Positions 1 through 9,307 are shown, counted from the stretch's first letter. The stretch is DNA of 64,000 nucleotides from Treponema sp. (GCA_017449285.1 JAFSJX010000010.1:248001-312000), one strand, 5' to 3'. Made by a program: numbers and translations. The notes: generated from the sequence alone by a model not told the origin.

Positions 1-140
1 ACCAGGACTTGATGCATAACCGTAATCGCCACAAGACCTCCGCCAATCGTCACCAACCCCACGTAGAAAAAAATGAAGAACAAAAAAAACAGCGTCGGTT
101 CAGGGCCGTTCCACAAAAGCGAATGCAACAAATCGGTCAT
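1..140 (-). CDS. Chromate transporter family protein, second subunit (partial)
   Basis: An ORF starts with ATG at 140 and runs off the left edge; about 46 residues are visible. It has a hydrophobic segment followed by TIGGGLVAI, which matches the glycine-rich motif after the first helix of CHR-family transporters. Its ATG overlaps the TGA of the neighbouring CHR gene as ATGA, so the two are translationally coupled. Paired short CHR proteins acting together in the inner membrane are a known arrangement. The substrate could be chromate or another anion and cannot be told from sequence. Confidence 0.75.
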   Translation of the reverse strand, partial: MTDLLHSLLWNGPEPTLFFLFFIFFYVGLVTIGGGLVAITVMHQVL

Positions 141-784
141 TTTGCGCTCTCCCTGTCCTGCAAGGAAGACTCCGCTGATTGCACAGATGCTTCTGGCAGT
201 ACCGAAGATTCTGCTGATTGCGCGGCTTGTACAGGCTGTCTCTTAAAATTTCCCCGCACCGCCGCCAGAATCACACCGAACACGCAACTTCCCACGATAA
301 TCCAAATCGTACTGACCTTAAAGACAAAAATCAGCACAAACGAAAGCAAAAAAAGCGCGACCCCCAGCGCAGACTTAACGGATTTTTTCGCAAAATTAAT
401 CACGGCGTAGGTCAAAAGTGCGGCGACAGCAACATTGATTCCCTTGAGCGCGCGCTGCACCCAGGCAATGTCAGAAAAATTGCTGATAAATTTGGCGATA
501 ACCGTAATGATAATCAGCGACGGGCAGACAATTCCCATCGTCGCCACAACACCGCCCAACGTCTTCGCGCGCTTGTAGCCGATAAAAGTCGCCACGTTCA
601 CCGCAATAATGCCCGGCGTAGACTGCCCGATGGCAAAATAATCCAGCAGTTCATCCGAATTCGTCCAGCCGCGCTTTTGGGCAAGTTCACGCTCCAAAAT
701 CGGAAGCATGGCGATTCCACCGCCAAACGTGCAAATACCGATTTTAAAGAACACGAAAAAGAGTTCCCCCAATTTTTTCAGCAT
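137..784 (-). CDS. chrA: Chromate transporter family protein, first subunit
   Basis: This is a short CHR-domain membrane protein of about 215 residues. It shows the family motif FFKIGICTFGGGIAMLP near the N-terminus, then ELLDYFAIGQSTPG, and several later hydrophobic helices. The C-terminus is a soluble tail rich in Gln, Ser and Ala. ATG 784 was chosen because it overlaps the malQ stop as ATGCTGA and starts just before the first helix; an upstream in-frame extension would lie inside malQ. The gene is coupled to malQ upstream and to the second CHR subunit downstream (ATGA overlap). The family moves chromate or related anions; the real substrate here is unknown. Confidence 0.85.
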   Translation of the reverse strand: MLKKLGELFFVFFKIGICTFGGGIAMLPILERELAQKRGWTNSDELLDYFAIGQSTPGIIAVNVATFIGYKRAKTLGGVVATMGIVCPSLIIITVIAKFISNFSDIAWVQRALKGINVAVAALLTYAVINFAKKSVKSALGVALFLLSFVLIFVFKVSTIWIIVGSCVFGVILAAVRGNFKRQPVQAAQSAESSVLPEASVQSAESSLQDRESAK

Positions 785-2388
785 TTTGTCCGTCCATACA
801 GCAATGATAATTCTCTCAGCCATTCTGCCGCTTTGTCCGCCTTTTCGCCAGTCAACATCGATTCCGTCATGCGCCATGACCAATTCTTCCCGCTCGTTGA
901 GGGCATGTTCATGCGGGCGGCAGTTCCAAGGCGGTAGACGTCCTGCATGGGAATTACCGCAAACTGCGCAGAAGAAGCAAACGCAATCTTGACAAGCGAA
1001 CGCAACAGTTCCCCGCTCTTCCGCAATTTTTTCGCCGCATCTGCCGTTACGGTTTCACCCTGTATATATGAAGCAATCAAGGTCAACTGTTCATCATCAA
1101 TAGAATCCAAGTAGCCCTGCGTCGTGTCGTTATCATGCGTTCCCGTGTAGACCACGCACGGTTTGTCATACATGTGAGGCAAAAATGCATTCGTCAGATT
1201 GCCATTTTTCTGTTCCTGCACGTCGAAGGCGAACTGCAAGATTTTCATGCCGGGTAAATTAAGTCCGTCACGAAGCGCGCGCACGCCGTCAGTAATCACG
1301 CCCAAATCTTCGGCAATCAGCGGCAAATCACCCAGAGCCTTTTTAATCGCGTCAAAGAGCGCGCGCCCCGGTCCTTTTTTCCATTCGCCTTTTTCCGCGG
1401 TCGAATTTCCGTAGGGAACCGCCCAGTACGCCTCAAATCCGCGGAAATGGTCAATGCGCACGTAATCGGTCAGTTCAAGCAGTTTTTTTATTCGGGCAAT
1501 CCACCATTTGTAGCCGTCTGCCTTCATCGCCGACCAGTTGTAGAGCGGATTTCCCCACAGTTGCCCCGTCGCCGAAAAATAATCCGGCGGAACACCCGCC
1601 ACACATTTTGGAACGCCCCGCTTGTTCAGCTGGAACAGACTTTGGTTCGCCCACACATCCGCACTGTCGGGAGCAACGAAAATCGGAATATCACCGATGA
1701 CAGAGATTCCCTTGCCGTTCGCATAGGATTTGACTGCGTTCCATTGCGCCGCCGCAAAAAACTGAATCACCTTGTACCGCTCAATTTCCGCCTTGTGCGC
1801 CTTATTCCACGCGGAGATTGCAGCCTTGTCGTGACCAGCCAAATCTTTTTTCCAGTACACGTTCCATGTTCCAGAGACGAATTTTCCCTTTTTTTCGCTC
1901 TCGGCGGCGGCTTTTCGGTCATGTTCGGCTTTGATGCTCATAAAAGCAGCGTAATCGTCCAGCCAGAATTTGTTCTTCTTGCAGAATTCGGTATATGATG
2001 CCTTGTCCGCCTCACCCGCATTGGCAGAAAAATAATCGGCACAGTTTCCCAGCACGGGCATCTTCCACCAGACCACCGCGCCATAGTCCACGTCACCCTT
2101 ATTCTTGATATATTTTGGCGGAGCAACTTCCGCTTCCTTTGCCCATCCACGCAGAACCAAATCATCGAAATCAATCAAAAGAGGATTGAGCGCAAACGTG
2201 GAGAACGACTGATACGGACTATCTCCATATCCCGTAGGTCCAAGCGGCAGCACCTGCCACAAACCGATACGCGCCCTCTGCAAAAAATCAACGAACGAAA
2301 ACGCAGCCTTTCCCAGCGTGCCAATGCCATAACTTGACGGCAACGATGTAGGATGCAACAAAATTCCTGATAATCGCGGTAAACTCAT
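778..2388 (-). CDS. malQ: 4-alpha-glucanotransferase (amylomaltase)
   Basis: The 536-residue product is a full-length GH77 enzyme that transfers alpha-1,4-glucan segments between maltodextrins in the cytoplasm. The N-terminus has the diagnostic SGILLHPTSLPSSYGIG, followed by LPLGPTGYGDSPYQSFS. Catalytic motifs are present: RIDHFRGFE (nucleophile Asp), LIAEDLGVIT (acid/base Glu) and YTGTHDNDT (third carboxylate). The GTAARMNMPST motif near the C-terminus is also intact. It leads a small unit with the two CHR genes, which overlap its end. No good ribosome binding site precedes the ATG, and a strong promoter ends only 9 bases upstream, so the transcript may be almost leaderless. Confidence 0.95.
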   Translation of the reverse strand: MSLPRLSGILLHPTSLPSSYGIGTLGKAAFSFVDFLQRARIGLWQVLPLGPTGYGDSPYQSFSTFALNPLLIDFDDLVLRGWAKEAEVAPPKYIKNKGDVDYGAVVWWKMPVLGNCADYFSANAGEADKASYTEFCKKNKFWLDDYAAFMSIKAEHDRKAAAESEKKGKFVSGTWNVYWKKDLAGHDKAAISAWNKAHKAEIERYKVIQFFAAAQWNAVKSYANGKGISVIGDIPIFVAPDSADVWANQSLFQLNKRGVPKCVAGVPPDYFSATGQLWGNPLYNWSAMKADGYKWWIARIKKLLELTDYVRIDHFRGFEAYWAVPYGNSTAEKGEWKKGPGRALFDAIKKALGDLPLIAEDLGVITDGVRALRDGLNLPGMKILQFAFDVQEQKNGNLTNAFLPHMYDKPCVVYTGTHDNDTTQGYLDSIDDEQLTLIASYIQGETVTADAAKKLRKSGELLRSLVKIAFASSAQFAVIPMQDVYRLGTAARMNMPSTSGKNWSWRMTESMLTGEKADKAAEWLRELSLLYGRTKC

Positions 2389-2397
2389 AATGCATTT

Positions 2398-2426
2398 ATT
2401 GTACTCCCTATCACCGATTTTTTCAA
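2398..2426 (-). promoter_or_regulatory. Promoter of malQ
   Basis: On the minus strand TTGAAA (2421-2426) and TACAAT (2398-2403) are separated by 17 bases, a good sigma-70-type promoter. The -10 box lies 9 bases before the malQ ATG, so the predicted transcript has a leader of only 0-3 bases. Confidence 0.65.
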
Positions 2427-2480
2427 TGTACGTGTTCCTTATTTTCCCGCAATATGCTACACTGCAAGAAGGAGTTTACG

Positions 2481-3086
2481 ATGTATATTACTTGTCTTGA
2501 CCTTGAAGGCGTTCTCGTGCCTGAAATTTGGATTGCATTCAGCGAAGCAAGCGGCATTCCCGAACTGAAACGCACCACCCGTGATGAGCCTGATTACGAC
2601 AAGCTGATGAACTGGCGGCTTGGCATCCTCAAAGAACACGGGCTGGGTCTCAAAGAAATTCAGGCGACAATAGCAAAAATTGACCCGCTCCCTGGCGCAA
2701 AAGCATTTTTGGACACGCTCCGAAGCGAGTGCCAGACAATAATCCTTTCCGACACGTTCACGCAATTTGCCGCCCCACTGATGAAAAAACTTGGGCTTCC
2801 TAGCATTTTCTGCAATGAACTTATTGTTGCCCCCAGCGGAGAAATCACGGGCTTTAAGATGCGCATCAAAGACAGCAAGTTGACCACCGTAAAAGCATTG
2901 CAATCCATCGGCTATGACACAATCGCAAGTGGCGACAGTTACAACGATTTGGCGATGATTCAGGCAAGCAAGGCAGGATTCCTTTTCCGCACCACCGAAA
3001 AAATCAAAGCGGACTACCCCGACCTTCCCGCATTCACCGAATACGACGAACTTTTGGAAGCAATTCGGGCGCAACTGAAGAAGTAG
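2481..3086 (+). CDS. thrH: Bifunctional phosphoserine phosphatase/homoserine phosphotransferase
   Basis: This HAD-superfamily enzyme of 201 residues closely resembles ThrH. The N-terminus reads YITCLDLEGVLVPEIW, carrying the nucleophile Asp in the ThrH-specific DLEGVLVPE form; motif II is ILSDT and motif III is SGDSYNDLAM. ThrH dephosphorylates phosphoserine and can pass the phosphate to homoserine, linking serine and threonine synthesis in the cytoplasm. ATG 2481 was chosen because AAGGAG sits at 2469-2474; the upstream in-frame ATG has no such site. It is a monocistronic gene divergent from malQ. Confidence 0.92.
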   Translation: MYITCLDLEGVLVPEIWIAFSEASGIPELKRTTRDEPDYDKLMNWRLGILKEHGLGLKEIQATIAKIDPLPGAKAFLDTLRSECQTIILSDTFTQFAAPLMKKLGLPSIFCNELIVAPSGEITGFKMRIKDSKLTTVKALQSIGYDTIASGDSYNDLAMIQASKAGFLFRTTEKIKADYPDLPAFTEYDELLEAIRAQLKK

Positions 3087-3124
3087 CATAAGAGGGAGGG
3101 GAAAGTCTCCCCCTCTGACAGATG

Positions 3125-4627
3125 CTACTTTCCAACCTTGTAGTGACCAGTTGTAATCGTGTGTCCGTCGTTGTAGATGTCGAACCAAATTTCCTTGTTG
3201 TTAGTCAAATCCAGCGCATCATAGAATTCGGCCACGTTCGTCACGGGCTTATCGTTTACCGCAGTCACAATGTCGCCGTTTTGCAGACGCAGGGCTGCCG
3301 CAGGAGATTTTTCCAGCACGTTCGACACAAGAACGCCCTTCACTTTTTTGTCTTCCAATTTGAGTTCTTCGCGCGCCTTGTCGGTAAGCGGAGTGGCGAT
3401 GAATCCCGGCCAAAGTTTGCTGTTGTCAGTCGAAACTTCTTTGGTGCGTTCCTCAATCTTGACGACAATCGTCTTTTCCTTGCCGCCACGCATCACTTTG
3501 AATGTCGCATTTTCGTTTGCGGGAAGATAACCTACCTCACGAACCAATTCATTCTGACCCTTTACCTTTTTGCCGTTCAGCTCAATGATAAAGTCACCTG
3601 CCTGCATACCGCCCTTATACGCAGGAGAATCGATGAACACCTGAGAAGCAAACGCACCGTTCTGATTCTTCAATCCCAGCGAATCCTTGTATTCTCCCGT
3701 CACGTCAAGCAGAGAGACGCCCAGCCAGCCGTAGGTGATTTTTCCGTTCGCAATAAAATCGTCAATCGCTTTCTTTACGCTGTTAATCGGAAGCGCAAAT
3801 CCCAATCCTTGGCTTCCACCAGACTGGCTTGCAATCCACGTGTTGATGCCGATAACTTCGCCGTAAATATTCACGAGCGCGCCACCAGAATTGCCCTGAT
3901 TGATTGCCGCATCCGTCTGAATAAAGTCGTTCATATTGCCAATTTGGTTTCCGCTCCGTCCTGTCGCACTGATAATGCCCTGTGTAACGGACTGACTGTA
4001 ACCCAGAGGCGCGCCCATTGCAAGGCAGATGTCGCCTGTCTGAACTTTGTCGCTGTCTCCGAGCGTTGCCACCACAATGGTAGAATCTTTTTTTGCCTCG
4101 AATGAAACCAACGCGATGTCCTGCCTCTCATCCGCGCCGACCAGTTTGCCCGTAAATTCCTGGCCGTCGTTCAACTTGACCGAAATTTCAGTCGCACTTC
4201 CCGCAACGTGATTGTTTGTCAGCACATACACTGTATCGCCCGTCCTGCGCACGATAACACCGCTTCCCAAGCCTTTTGATTCATACTCGCGGGTCTTTCC
4301 TTTTCCGCGCTCGGACTCATCTGGCAAGCCGAAGAAAAAACGGAACGGTAAATCGTCAAACGGAGAAGATTTTACCTCTTTTTTTTCGGTAACGTCAATT
4401 TCTACGACAGCAGGAAGGACTCCCGCGCTAATTGAACGGAATGAATTCTGCAGAGCCTCAATCACCCGCAGACTGTCCGCAGGAATTGCAACCGCAGGAG
4501 TGGTATCGGCAAACGCCGTGTCCGCTGTTCCAGAAACTTTTGTTTTTGCACAAGACATTGAAATAGCGGCAAACGCAAATGCACCCGCAGCCGCTATACC
4601 TATAATTCTTTTTGCCCATATCTTCAT
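3125..4627 (-). CDS. degP: Deg/HtrA-type serine protease with two PDZ domains
   Basis: A 500-residue envelope quality-control protease. The N-terminus has a signal sequence ending in SMSC-AKTK, a possible loose spirochetal lipobox. The trypsin-like domain carries the full triad: His140 in TNNHVAG, Asp170 in RQDIALV and Ser247 in NQGNSGGALVN. Two PDZ domains follow, about residues 290-390 and 400-490, as expected of the Do subfamily. GGAGG precedes the ATG. It has its own promoter in the gap after map. It could equally be named htrA or degQ; the family call is firm, the exact paralogue is not. Confidence 0.93.
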   Translation of the reverse strand: MKIWAKRIIGIAAAGAFAFAAISMSCAKTKVSGTADTAFADTTPAVAIPADSLRVIEALQNSFRSISAGVLPAVVEIDVTEKKEVKSSPFDDLPFRFFFGLPDESERGKGKTREYESKGLGSGVIVRRTGDTVYVLTNNHVAGSATEISVKLNDGQEFTGKLVGADERQDIALVSFEAKKDSTIVVATLGDSDKVQTGDICLAMGAPLGYSQSVTQGIISATGRSGNQIGNMNDFIQTDAAINQGNSGGALVNIYGEVIGINTWIASQSGGSQGLGFALPINSVKKAIDDFIANGKITYGWLGVSLLDVTGEYKDSLGLKNQNGAFASQVFIDSPAYKGGMQAGDFIIELNGKKVKGQNELVREVGYLPANENATFKVMRGGKEKTIVVKIEERTKEVSTDNSKLWPGFIATPLTDKAREELKLEDKKVKGVLVSNVLEKSPAAALRLQNGDIVTAVNDKPVTNVAEFYDALDLTNNKEIWFDIYNDGHTITTGHYKVGK

Positions 4628-4695
4628 AAGGAAGCCTCCAATTTCTATTTGCTCCGTGAATTTTTACGCTGAAAACTCACTTTTCTTCTATAAAG

Positions 4696-4725
4696 ATAAT
4701 ATCAAAAGAGGCTCCTCGGTTACAA
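4696..4725 (-). promoter_or_regulatory. Candidate promoter of degP
   Basis: On the minus strand TTGTAA (4720-4725) and TATTAT (4696-4701) are 18 bases apart, about 70 bases upstream of the protease ATG. The spacer contains the small palindrome GAGGAGCCTC. Confidence 0.45.
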
Positions 4726-4784
4726 AAATCAGCACAAAATGACGATAAAATTTTGTTATAGGAAGCAGAAAAATCTTTTGTTCA

Positions 4785-5558
4785 TCAGCACCATTTGGGC
4801 AGATCGTCACACAGCGTCAGAATCTCTGTATGGTCTCTGAAAACGGCAACGGTATGCTCCTCGTGGCAACTCCATGAGCCGTCAGCGGTCAGCACCGTCC
4901 AGCCATTCTTCTCGTCGGTCACCACATCGGCAGTTCCAAGATTAATCATCGGCTCAATCGCCAGCACCATTCCCGCCTGAATACGCGGATTCGCACCGCC
5001 GTTCCATACATTCGGCACAGAGGGGTCTTCATGCACATCAAGTCCCACTCCATGACCACAATATTCGTACACCACGCCGTAACCATAGCGACCATTCGCC
5101 ACATCATTCACCGCGTTCGCAATATCTTTGATGCGGTTTCCAGCCCTGCACGCTTCAATTCCCGCCACAAGACTTTCACGCGTTGCCTGAACCAGTTTTC
5201 GGTACATGGGCTTAACGTTTCCCAGCATGACCGTATGCGTGGAATCGCTGATGTAGCCGTTCAAGTCAATGCCTATATCCAAGGAAACCAAATCGCCGTC
5301 ATGCACAATTTTATGCTTTGAAGGCACTCCGTGAATCACCTCGTTGTTTACGCTCACACATGCCGCCCCCGGAAAATCCTCCCGATACCATGCCGGCTTT
5401 CCTCCGATTTTTTTGATGAATTTTACAACCAAATCATCAATGTCTTTGGTACTCATTCCCGGCTCAACCTGCGGAATCACCTCGCGAAACAAATCTGCCA
5501 GCGCGTGACAAGACTCTCGTATGCCGTCAATTTCCTTCTCATTTTTTAAGCGAATCAT
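4785..5558 (-). CDS. map: Methionine aminopeptidase, type I
   Basis: A type Ia enzyme of 257 residues that removes the initiator Met from new proteins. All metal-ligand motifs are visible: DIGIDLNGYISDSTHTV (two Asp), GHGVGLDVHEDP (His), LAIEPM (Glu) and EEHTVAV (Glu). ATG 5558 was chosen because it is preceded by AGGAGATAGAT and matches the usual family N-terminus; the ORF extends 36 codons further upstream without similarity. The C-terminus is slightly longer than usual (TLCDDLPKWC). It follows the J-domain gene by about 50 bases and may be cotranscribed with it. Confidence 0.94.
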   Translation of the reverse strand: MIRLKNEKEIDGIRESCHALADLFREVIPQVEPGMSTKDIDDLVVKFIKKIGGKPAWYREDFPGAACVSVNNEVIHGVPSKHKIVHDGDLVSLDIGIDLNGYISDSTHTVMLGNVKPMYRKLVQATRESLVAGIEACRAGNRIKDIANAVNDVANGRYGYGVVYEYCGHGVGLDVHEDPSVPNVWNGGANPRIQAGMVLAIEPMINLGTADVVTDEKNGWTVLTADGSWSCHEEHTVAVFRDHTEILTLCDDLPKWC

Positions 5559-5610
5559 ATCTATCTCCTGAACAAAAAATAGCATCCTGCCAGTTTTTGT
5601 TCTTTCTTTG

Positions 5611-6366
5611 TTACCCCAGTCGGTCTGCTTCCTCGTCACAAATACGTGCGGTTCGCTCATCGCCAAGCCGCCTGTATGCAGAACTCATTTTGCGCAGAAA
5701 GAAGGCATCGTCCTTTTTGCCGAATCCCAGTTCCAGCGCGCGTTCCCAACTGTCCAGCGCAAGTTCATCGTTGATTTTTCCATCGATGCGGTATTTTAGG
5801 ACAGTGCGCGCCAAATCCATCACCTCGGGAAAAAACAGGCGGAAGTATTCAAACGTGCGCTCCATGCGGATAATTTGCTCCAAAAGCACAAAGGCATCGT
5901 AGTATTCATCACGCAGAATCAGTTCTTCGGCAAGGATAAAGCCATAGTCCATAAAATCTTCGCGCGTAAACCATTTTGCCAGACGGAATCCCGCGTGGTT
6001 CATGCTCATGCGCTTGAATTCTTCCACCGCTTCGTCCTCATGCCCGTGCATCAAATCAAAAAAAATCAGTTTTGAACGGCTTTCCTCGTCAGTGCGCGCC
6101 AAAAGCCACGTGCGGTAGTCAAATGAATCGGTAGACCGATACGTCTTCGCCTGATGACGCATAAAAAACGCCTCGTCAAAAAGCGAACGTTGCTTTGCAT
6201 CGGAAAGCGTCTCATACGCCTTGACCAGCCGCTGGAAATGCTTGGTTGTCTCGGCATTGCGTGAGGCATCGGGATGCAGTTGCTTGGCTTTTTCACGGTA
6301 CGCGCGCCGAATTTCCGCCGCAGTAGCTCCCGGCCGCACACCCAGAATTTTGTAACAGTCTTCCAA
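5611..6366 (-). CDS. J-domain protein (DnaJ-like co-chaperone)
   Basis: A 251-residue protein with an N-terminal J domain (residues 1-68) holding YKILGVRPGA and the essential HPD in AKQLHPDAS. It lacks the Gly-rich and zinc-finger parts of DnaJ; the rest is an unassigned, mostly helical, acidic C-terminus. J domains stimulate the Hsp70 ATPase; a specialised partner is likely. The start is TTG at 6366: an in-frame stop lies just upstream, there is no in-frame ATG, and the J domain begins right there. It follows the universal-stress gene by 30 bases, but a promoter lies inside that gene's end. Confidence 0.82.
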   Translation of the reverse strand: MEDCYKILGVRPGATAAEIRRAYREKAKQLHPDASRNAETTKHFQRLVKAYETLSDAKQRSLFDEAFFMRHQAKTYRSTDSFDYRTWLLARTDEESRSKLIFFDLMHGHEDEAVEEFKRMSMNHAGFRLAKWFTREDFMDYGFILAEELILRDEYYDAFVLLEQIIRMERTFEYFRLFFPEVMDLARTVLKYRIDGKINDELALDSWERALELGFGKKDDAFFLRKMSSAYRRLGDERTARICDEEADRLG

Positions 6367-6374
6367 AGTATTTT

Positions 6375-6403
6375 ATTGTAGGATATTTTGCGAATTTATG
6401 CAA
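6375..6403 (-). promoter_or_regulatory. Internal promoter before the J-domain gene
   Basis: On the minus strand TTGCAT (6398-6403) and TACAAT (6375-6380) are spaced by 17 bases, overlapping the stop of the universal stress gene. The -10 box ends 8 bases before the TTG start, leaving almost no leader. Confidence 0.5.
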
Positions 6404-6890
6404 TCTTGAACAGTTTTTCAATGTCGGGTTCGCGGACGACCAACACGTTGCAACGGGCATTTGCGATGATGTCGCCATTGGTGGCAGAAATGGTATCACG
6501 GTTTCCTGAAAAAGCGGTTTCATGCTCCTTGCCGCCTAGAAGAATCGCGCTCGCCTTGTAGTCGTCCGCCGCCTTGATGATTTCGGAAAAGACTGAGCCT
6601 TTGCGCAATTCCGTCTCGATTTTTACGCCTTTCTGCTTCGCAAGCGAAATCACATAATTCAGGTAGCGGTTCCCGTCCTCGGTCAGATTTGTCTCAAAAT
6701 CCGCGCCCTCTTCGCTCACAAAGAATTTGGTCAAGGTCAGCTGGCGGATAGTTGCCGTATCAACCACATAGACTGCCTTTAGGTCGCATCTGAATTGTTT
6801 TGCCATCATGATGCCATACATTGCGGCATGGACAGAACGTTCAGACCCATTGACCGCGACAATAATTTTTTGAAACAACGGCTTTATCAT
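6396..6890 (-). CDS. Universal stress protein (UspA family)
   Basis: A single Usp domain of 164 residues. The N-terminus KIIVAVNGSERSVHAA is the family's first strand and loop; the late segment ASAILLGGKEHE followed by CNVLVVREP matches the nucleotide-binding end, although the classical GxxGx9GS motif is poorly kept. The ATG overlaps the atpD stop as ATGA, so it is translated as part of the V-ATPase operon. Usp proteins are cytoplasmic stress or energy-status factors; a link to proton or sodium pumping is an inference from position only. Confidence 0.83.
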   Translation of the reverse strand: MIKPLFQKIIVAVNGSERSVHAAMYGIMMAKQFRCDLKAVYVVDTATIRQLTLTKFFVSEEGADFETNLTEDGNRYLNYVISLAKQKGVKIETELRKGSVFSEIIKAADDYKASAILLGGKEHETAFSGNRDTISATNGDIIANARCNVLVVREPDIEKLFKIA

Positions 6891-7528
6891 TGGGCAACCT
6901 CGTTATTTTCCGCAACTTTACGGCTTTTGAGCGATTTTAGCACGAAGACATTCTCACGCTCACGTTCTTCCAGCACACTTTCGATGTAGATTTTTGTTTC
7001 TTTGTCCTGCGGGATAATCATTTTGTCAAGCGCATTCACACGCCGCTGGGTCTTCTTCACCTCATTGGCAAGCCGCCACACAATCGTCCGAATAGATGCC
7101 ATCTGCGTAAGAAGATTCAGCAACTTGAAAAAACAGACCGTCACCTTATCCGTACCGGCAAATGTTCCCCCGAACGAATAAAACAACTGCTGCTGAGGAA
7201 GTTCCACGTCAATCGAAGAGAATGTCGTTCCGCCAACCGTAACCGATTTTTCCTTCATGCGATAGTCATACTTCACCGCGTGGGCAATCCGCTCAGTTCT
7301 GTCTCCGCCAACCGTCATTAGCATCTGCCTGAGCGCAGGGTACGCCTCGCTAATTGCTTTGTCAATATCGCGTTCCAAAAGCGTCACCTGATCTACAAGG
7401 CGCATCAAGTCCATAACAAGGATTTCGCGTTTCTGCTCCAAGAGGTCATAGCCGTCCGTAGCAACAGAAAGTTGTTCCTTTATGGCGAGAAGATTAGATT
7501 TTGTCGGCGCAATATTTAACTTTGCCAC
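6887..7528 (-). CDS. atpD: V-type ATP synthase subunit D
   Basis: A 213-residue central-stalk subunit. The start KLNIAPTKSNLLAIKEQLSV and the long helical coiled-coil design with WRLANEVKKTQRRVNALDK near the C-terminus are typical. It forms the rotor shaft linking the A/B catalytic ring to the membrane ring. The start is GTG 7528, which shares one base with the TAG of atpB; the end overlaps the universal stress gene. Length is normal for the family. Confidence 0.95.
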   Translation of the reverse strand: MAKLNIAPTKSNLLAIKEQLSVATDGYDLLEQKREILVMDLMRLVDQVTLLERDIDKAISEAYPALRQMLMTVGGDRTERIAHAVKYDYRMKEKSVTVGGTTFSSIDVELPQQQLFYSFGGTFAGTDKVTVCFFKLLNLLTQMASIRTIVWRLANEVKKTQRRVNALDKMIIPQDKETKIYIESVLEERERENVFVLKSLKSRKVAENNEVAQ

Positions 7529-8907
7529 TATGCATCCTTGGGAAGATATTTCTCAATCAACTCGGGCTTAATGCGCGTCAAATCAGCGCGGGGAAGCATT
7601 TTGAGCAACTTCCAGCCCAAATCCAGCGTTTCTGCAATGGAACGGTCTTCCCTTTCCCCCTGAGAAAAGAACTCGCCTTCCAGCGCGTCACCAAACTTCA
7701 TGTACATCTTGTCTTCCGCGCCCAGTTCTTCCTCACCGATGATTGCGGCAAGGTTTCGGATATTCTTCACCTTTGAGTAGGCCGCAAAAAGCTGGCTGGA
7801 AACCGCAGAATGGTCTTCGCGGGTCATGCCTTCGCCAATACCGTCCTTCATCAGGCGGGAAAGTGACGGCAAACCTGCGACCGGCGGATAGACACCCTTC
7901 TGCGAAAGTTCGCGGTCAAGAACAATCTGCCCTTCCGTGATGTAGCCCGTCAAGTCAGGAATCGGGTGCGAAATATCATCGTTGGGCATGGTCAGAATCG
8001 GAATCTGGGTAATGGAACCAGTTGAGCCCTTGACCTTTCCCGCCCGCTCGTACAATTCCGCAAGGTCAGAATAGAGGTAGCCCGGATATCCCTTGCGCCC
8101 CGGAACCTCACCGCGGGTTGTGGAAATTTCACGCAGAGCCTCGCAGTAGTTTGTCATATCGGTCATCACCACAAGAACATGCATGTTTTTCTTAAAGGCA
8201 AGGTATTCCGCGGCAGTCAAAGCACAGCGCGGCGTGATGATACGCTCAATGGAAGGCGCGTCCGCAAGAGACTGGAACATGACGACCTTGCTCAAAACAC
8301 CGCTCTCCTCAAATGAATTGATAAAGAACTGAGCCTGATCGTACTTGATTCCCATGCCCGCAAAGACCATGACAAACTGCTCGTCACTGTTCAGAATCTT
8401 TGCCTGACGGATAATCTGCGCCGCAAGCCTGTTGTGGGGAAGACCGTTTCCGCTGAAAATCGGCAGTTTCTGCCCGCGAATCAGCGTATTCATGCCGTCA
8501 ATTGAAGAAATGCCAGTCTGGATAAAGTCACGCGGGTAGACGCGGGCAAAGGGATTGATTGGCATACCGTTCACGTCAATTTTTTCGCTGGACACAATCG
8601 GCGGAAGACCGTCAATCGGCTCTCCCAGACCGTTAAAAATGCGCCCCAGCAATCCCTCTCCTACACGCAGTTCAAGCCGCTGCTCCAAAAATTCCACGCT
8701 TGTGTCGTTCAAGTCAAGACCAGTCGTTGAGCCGAAAATCTGCACCACCGCCGTATCCTCATTCAAGTCGATGACACGCCCCGTGCGCTTCTGCCCCTTC
8801 TTGTCGCGGACATACACCGTCTCATTAAAAAAGACATTCTCACTTCGTCGGACAACGATAATCGGCCCGTCTACCGATGACAAACCTCTATATTCAACAC
8901 CTTTCAT
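7528..8907 (-). CDS. atpB: V-type ATP synthase subunit B
   Basis: The 459-residue non-catalytic nucleotide-binding subunit. Typical motifs are [45 protein letters not shown] (the degenerate P-loop of B subunits), and [24 protein letters not shown] 8907 was chosen: GGAGATATGGAAT lies upstream and the residues before it read into the adjacent repeat. Subunit A normally lies directly upstream; here it is 7.8 kb away, with an opposite-strand island between. atpB, atpD, the stress gene and possibly the J-domain gene must now be served by a local promoter or by read-through. Confidence 0.95.
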   Translation of the reverse strand: MKGVEYRGLSSVDGPIIVVRRSENVFFNETVYVRDKKGQKRTGRVIDLNEDTAVVQIFGSTTGLDLNDTSVEFLEQRLELRVGEGLLGRIFNGLGEPIDGLPPIVSSEKIDVNGMPINPFARVYPRDFIQTGISSIDGMNTLIRGQKLPIFSGNGLPHNRLAAQIIRQAKILNSDEQFVMVFAGMGIKYDQAQFFINSFEESGVLSKVVMFQSLADAPSIERIITPRCALTAAEYLAFKKNMHVLVVMTDMTNYCEALREISTTRGEVPGRKGYPGYLYSDLAELYERAGKVKGSTGSITQIPILTMPNDDISHPIPDLTGYITEGQIVLDRELSQKGVYPPVAGLPSLSRLMKDGIGEGMTREDHSAVSSQLFAAYSKVKNIRNLAAIIGEEELGAEDKMYMKFGDALEGEFFSQGEREDRSIAETLDLGWKLLKMLPRADLTRIKPELIEKYLPKDA

Positions 8908-8921
8908 ATTCCATATCTCCA

Positions 8922-9064
8922 AAGGGGGGAAAGCCTTCCCCTCGCTCCCAAGCAAGTCGCTCCACGAATCGTCTCTGCAAGCAGTGCCGATTCTCTCCGC
9001 TTTGTTGCTTGTCCGCTACCCCTTCTCCTAGGGCTCGCCGCCCTAAAACCCGCATCATGCGCTA
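8922..9064. repeat. Interspersed GC-rich repeat, family 1, copy A
   Basis: Immediately upstream of atpB. Its reverse complement aligns by eye with 52714-52888: both carry GGGTAGCGGA, then ACAAAGCG, then GTGGAGCGACT, then GGAGCG and a GGGG-rich end running into CCCCCC. The other end, with CCCCTTCTCC and GCCGCCCTAAAACCCGC, matches 54088-54198. Confidence 0.65.
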
Positions 9065-9191
9065 AAAACAGCATAGCAAAAAAACAAGAGAATTGCAAAT
9101 GGGAAGACGAAGGAGATTGACAAAAGCGTATGGAGATGCAAGAATGAGCGTAGGCTTTGTGGTAACGCCAGCCGGCTCATGCAAAGATTTT

Positions 9192-9200
9192 ATCATACCA
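9192..9200 (-). promoter_or_regulatory. Possible extended -10 promoter facing atpB
   Basis: The minus strand reads TGGTATGAT, an extended -10 element (TGn plus TATGAT), with a TTGACA at 9222-9227 further upstream, too far (24 bases) to be its ideal -35. It lies at the left end of the island and could drive atpB-atpD after the operon was split. Otherwise 9066-9307 holds no convincing gene. Confidence 0.3.
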
Positions 9201-9307
9201 CATAATAATGTTTATCCTTGATGTCAATGTTTTTGTCAGAAATGGTATGAGCCAAAACACAGACAAAAACTCGACTCGCAAAACAAATGTTTTAAGGAGA
9301 AAACATT

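Noticed and set aside
9144-9221. 25-codon ORF with GGAG before it at the left edge of the island
   Set aside because: Too short and without a recognisable composition; it overlaps the candidate promoter facing atpB.
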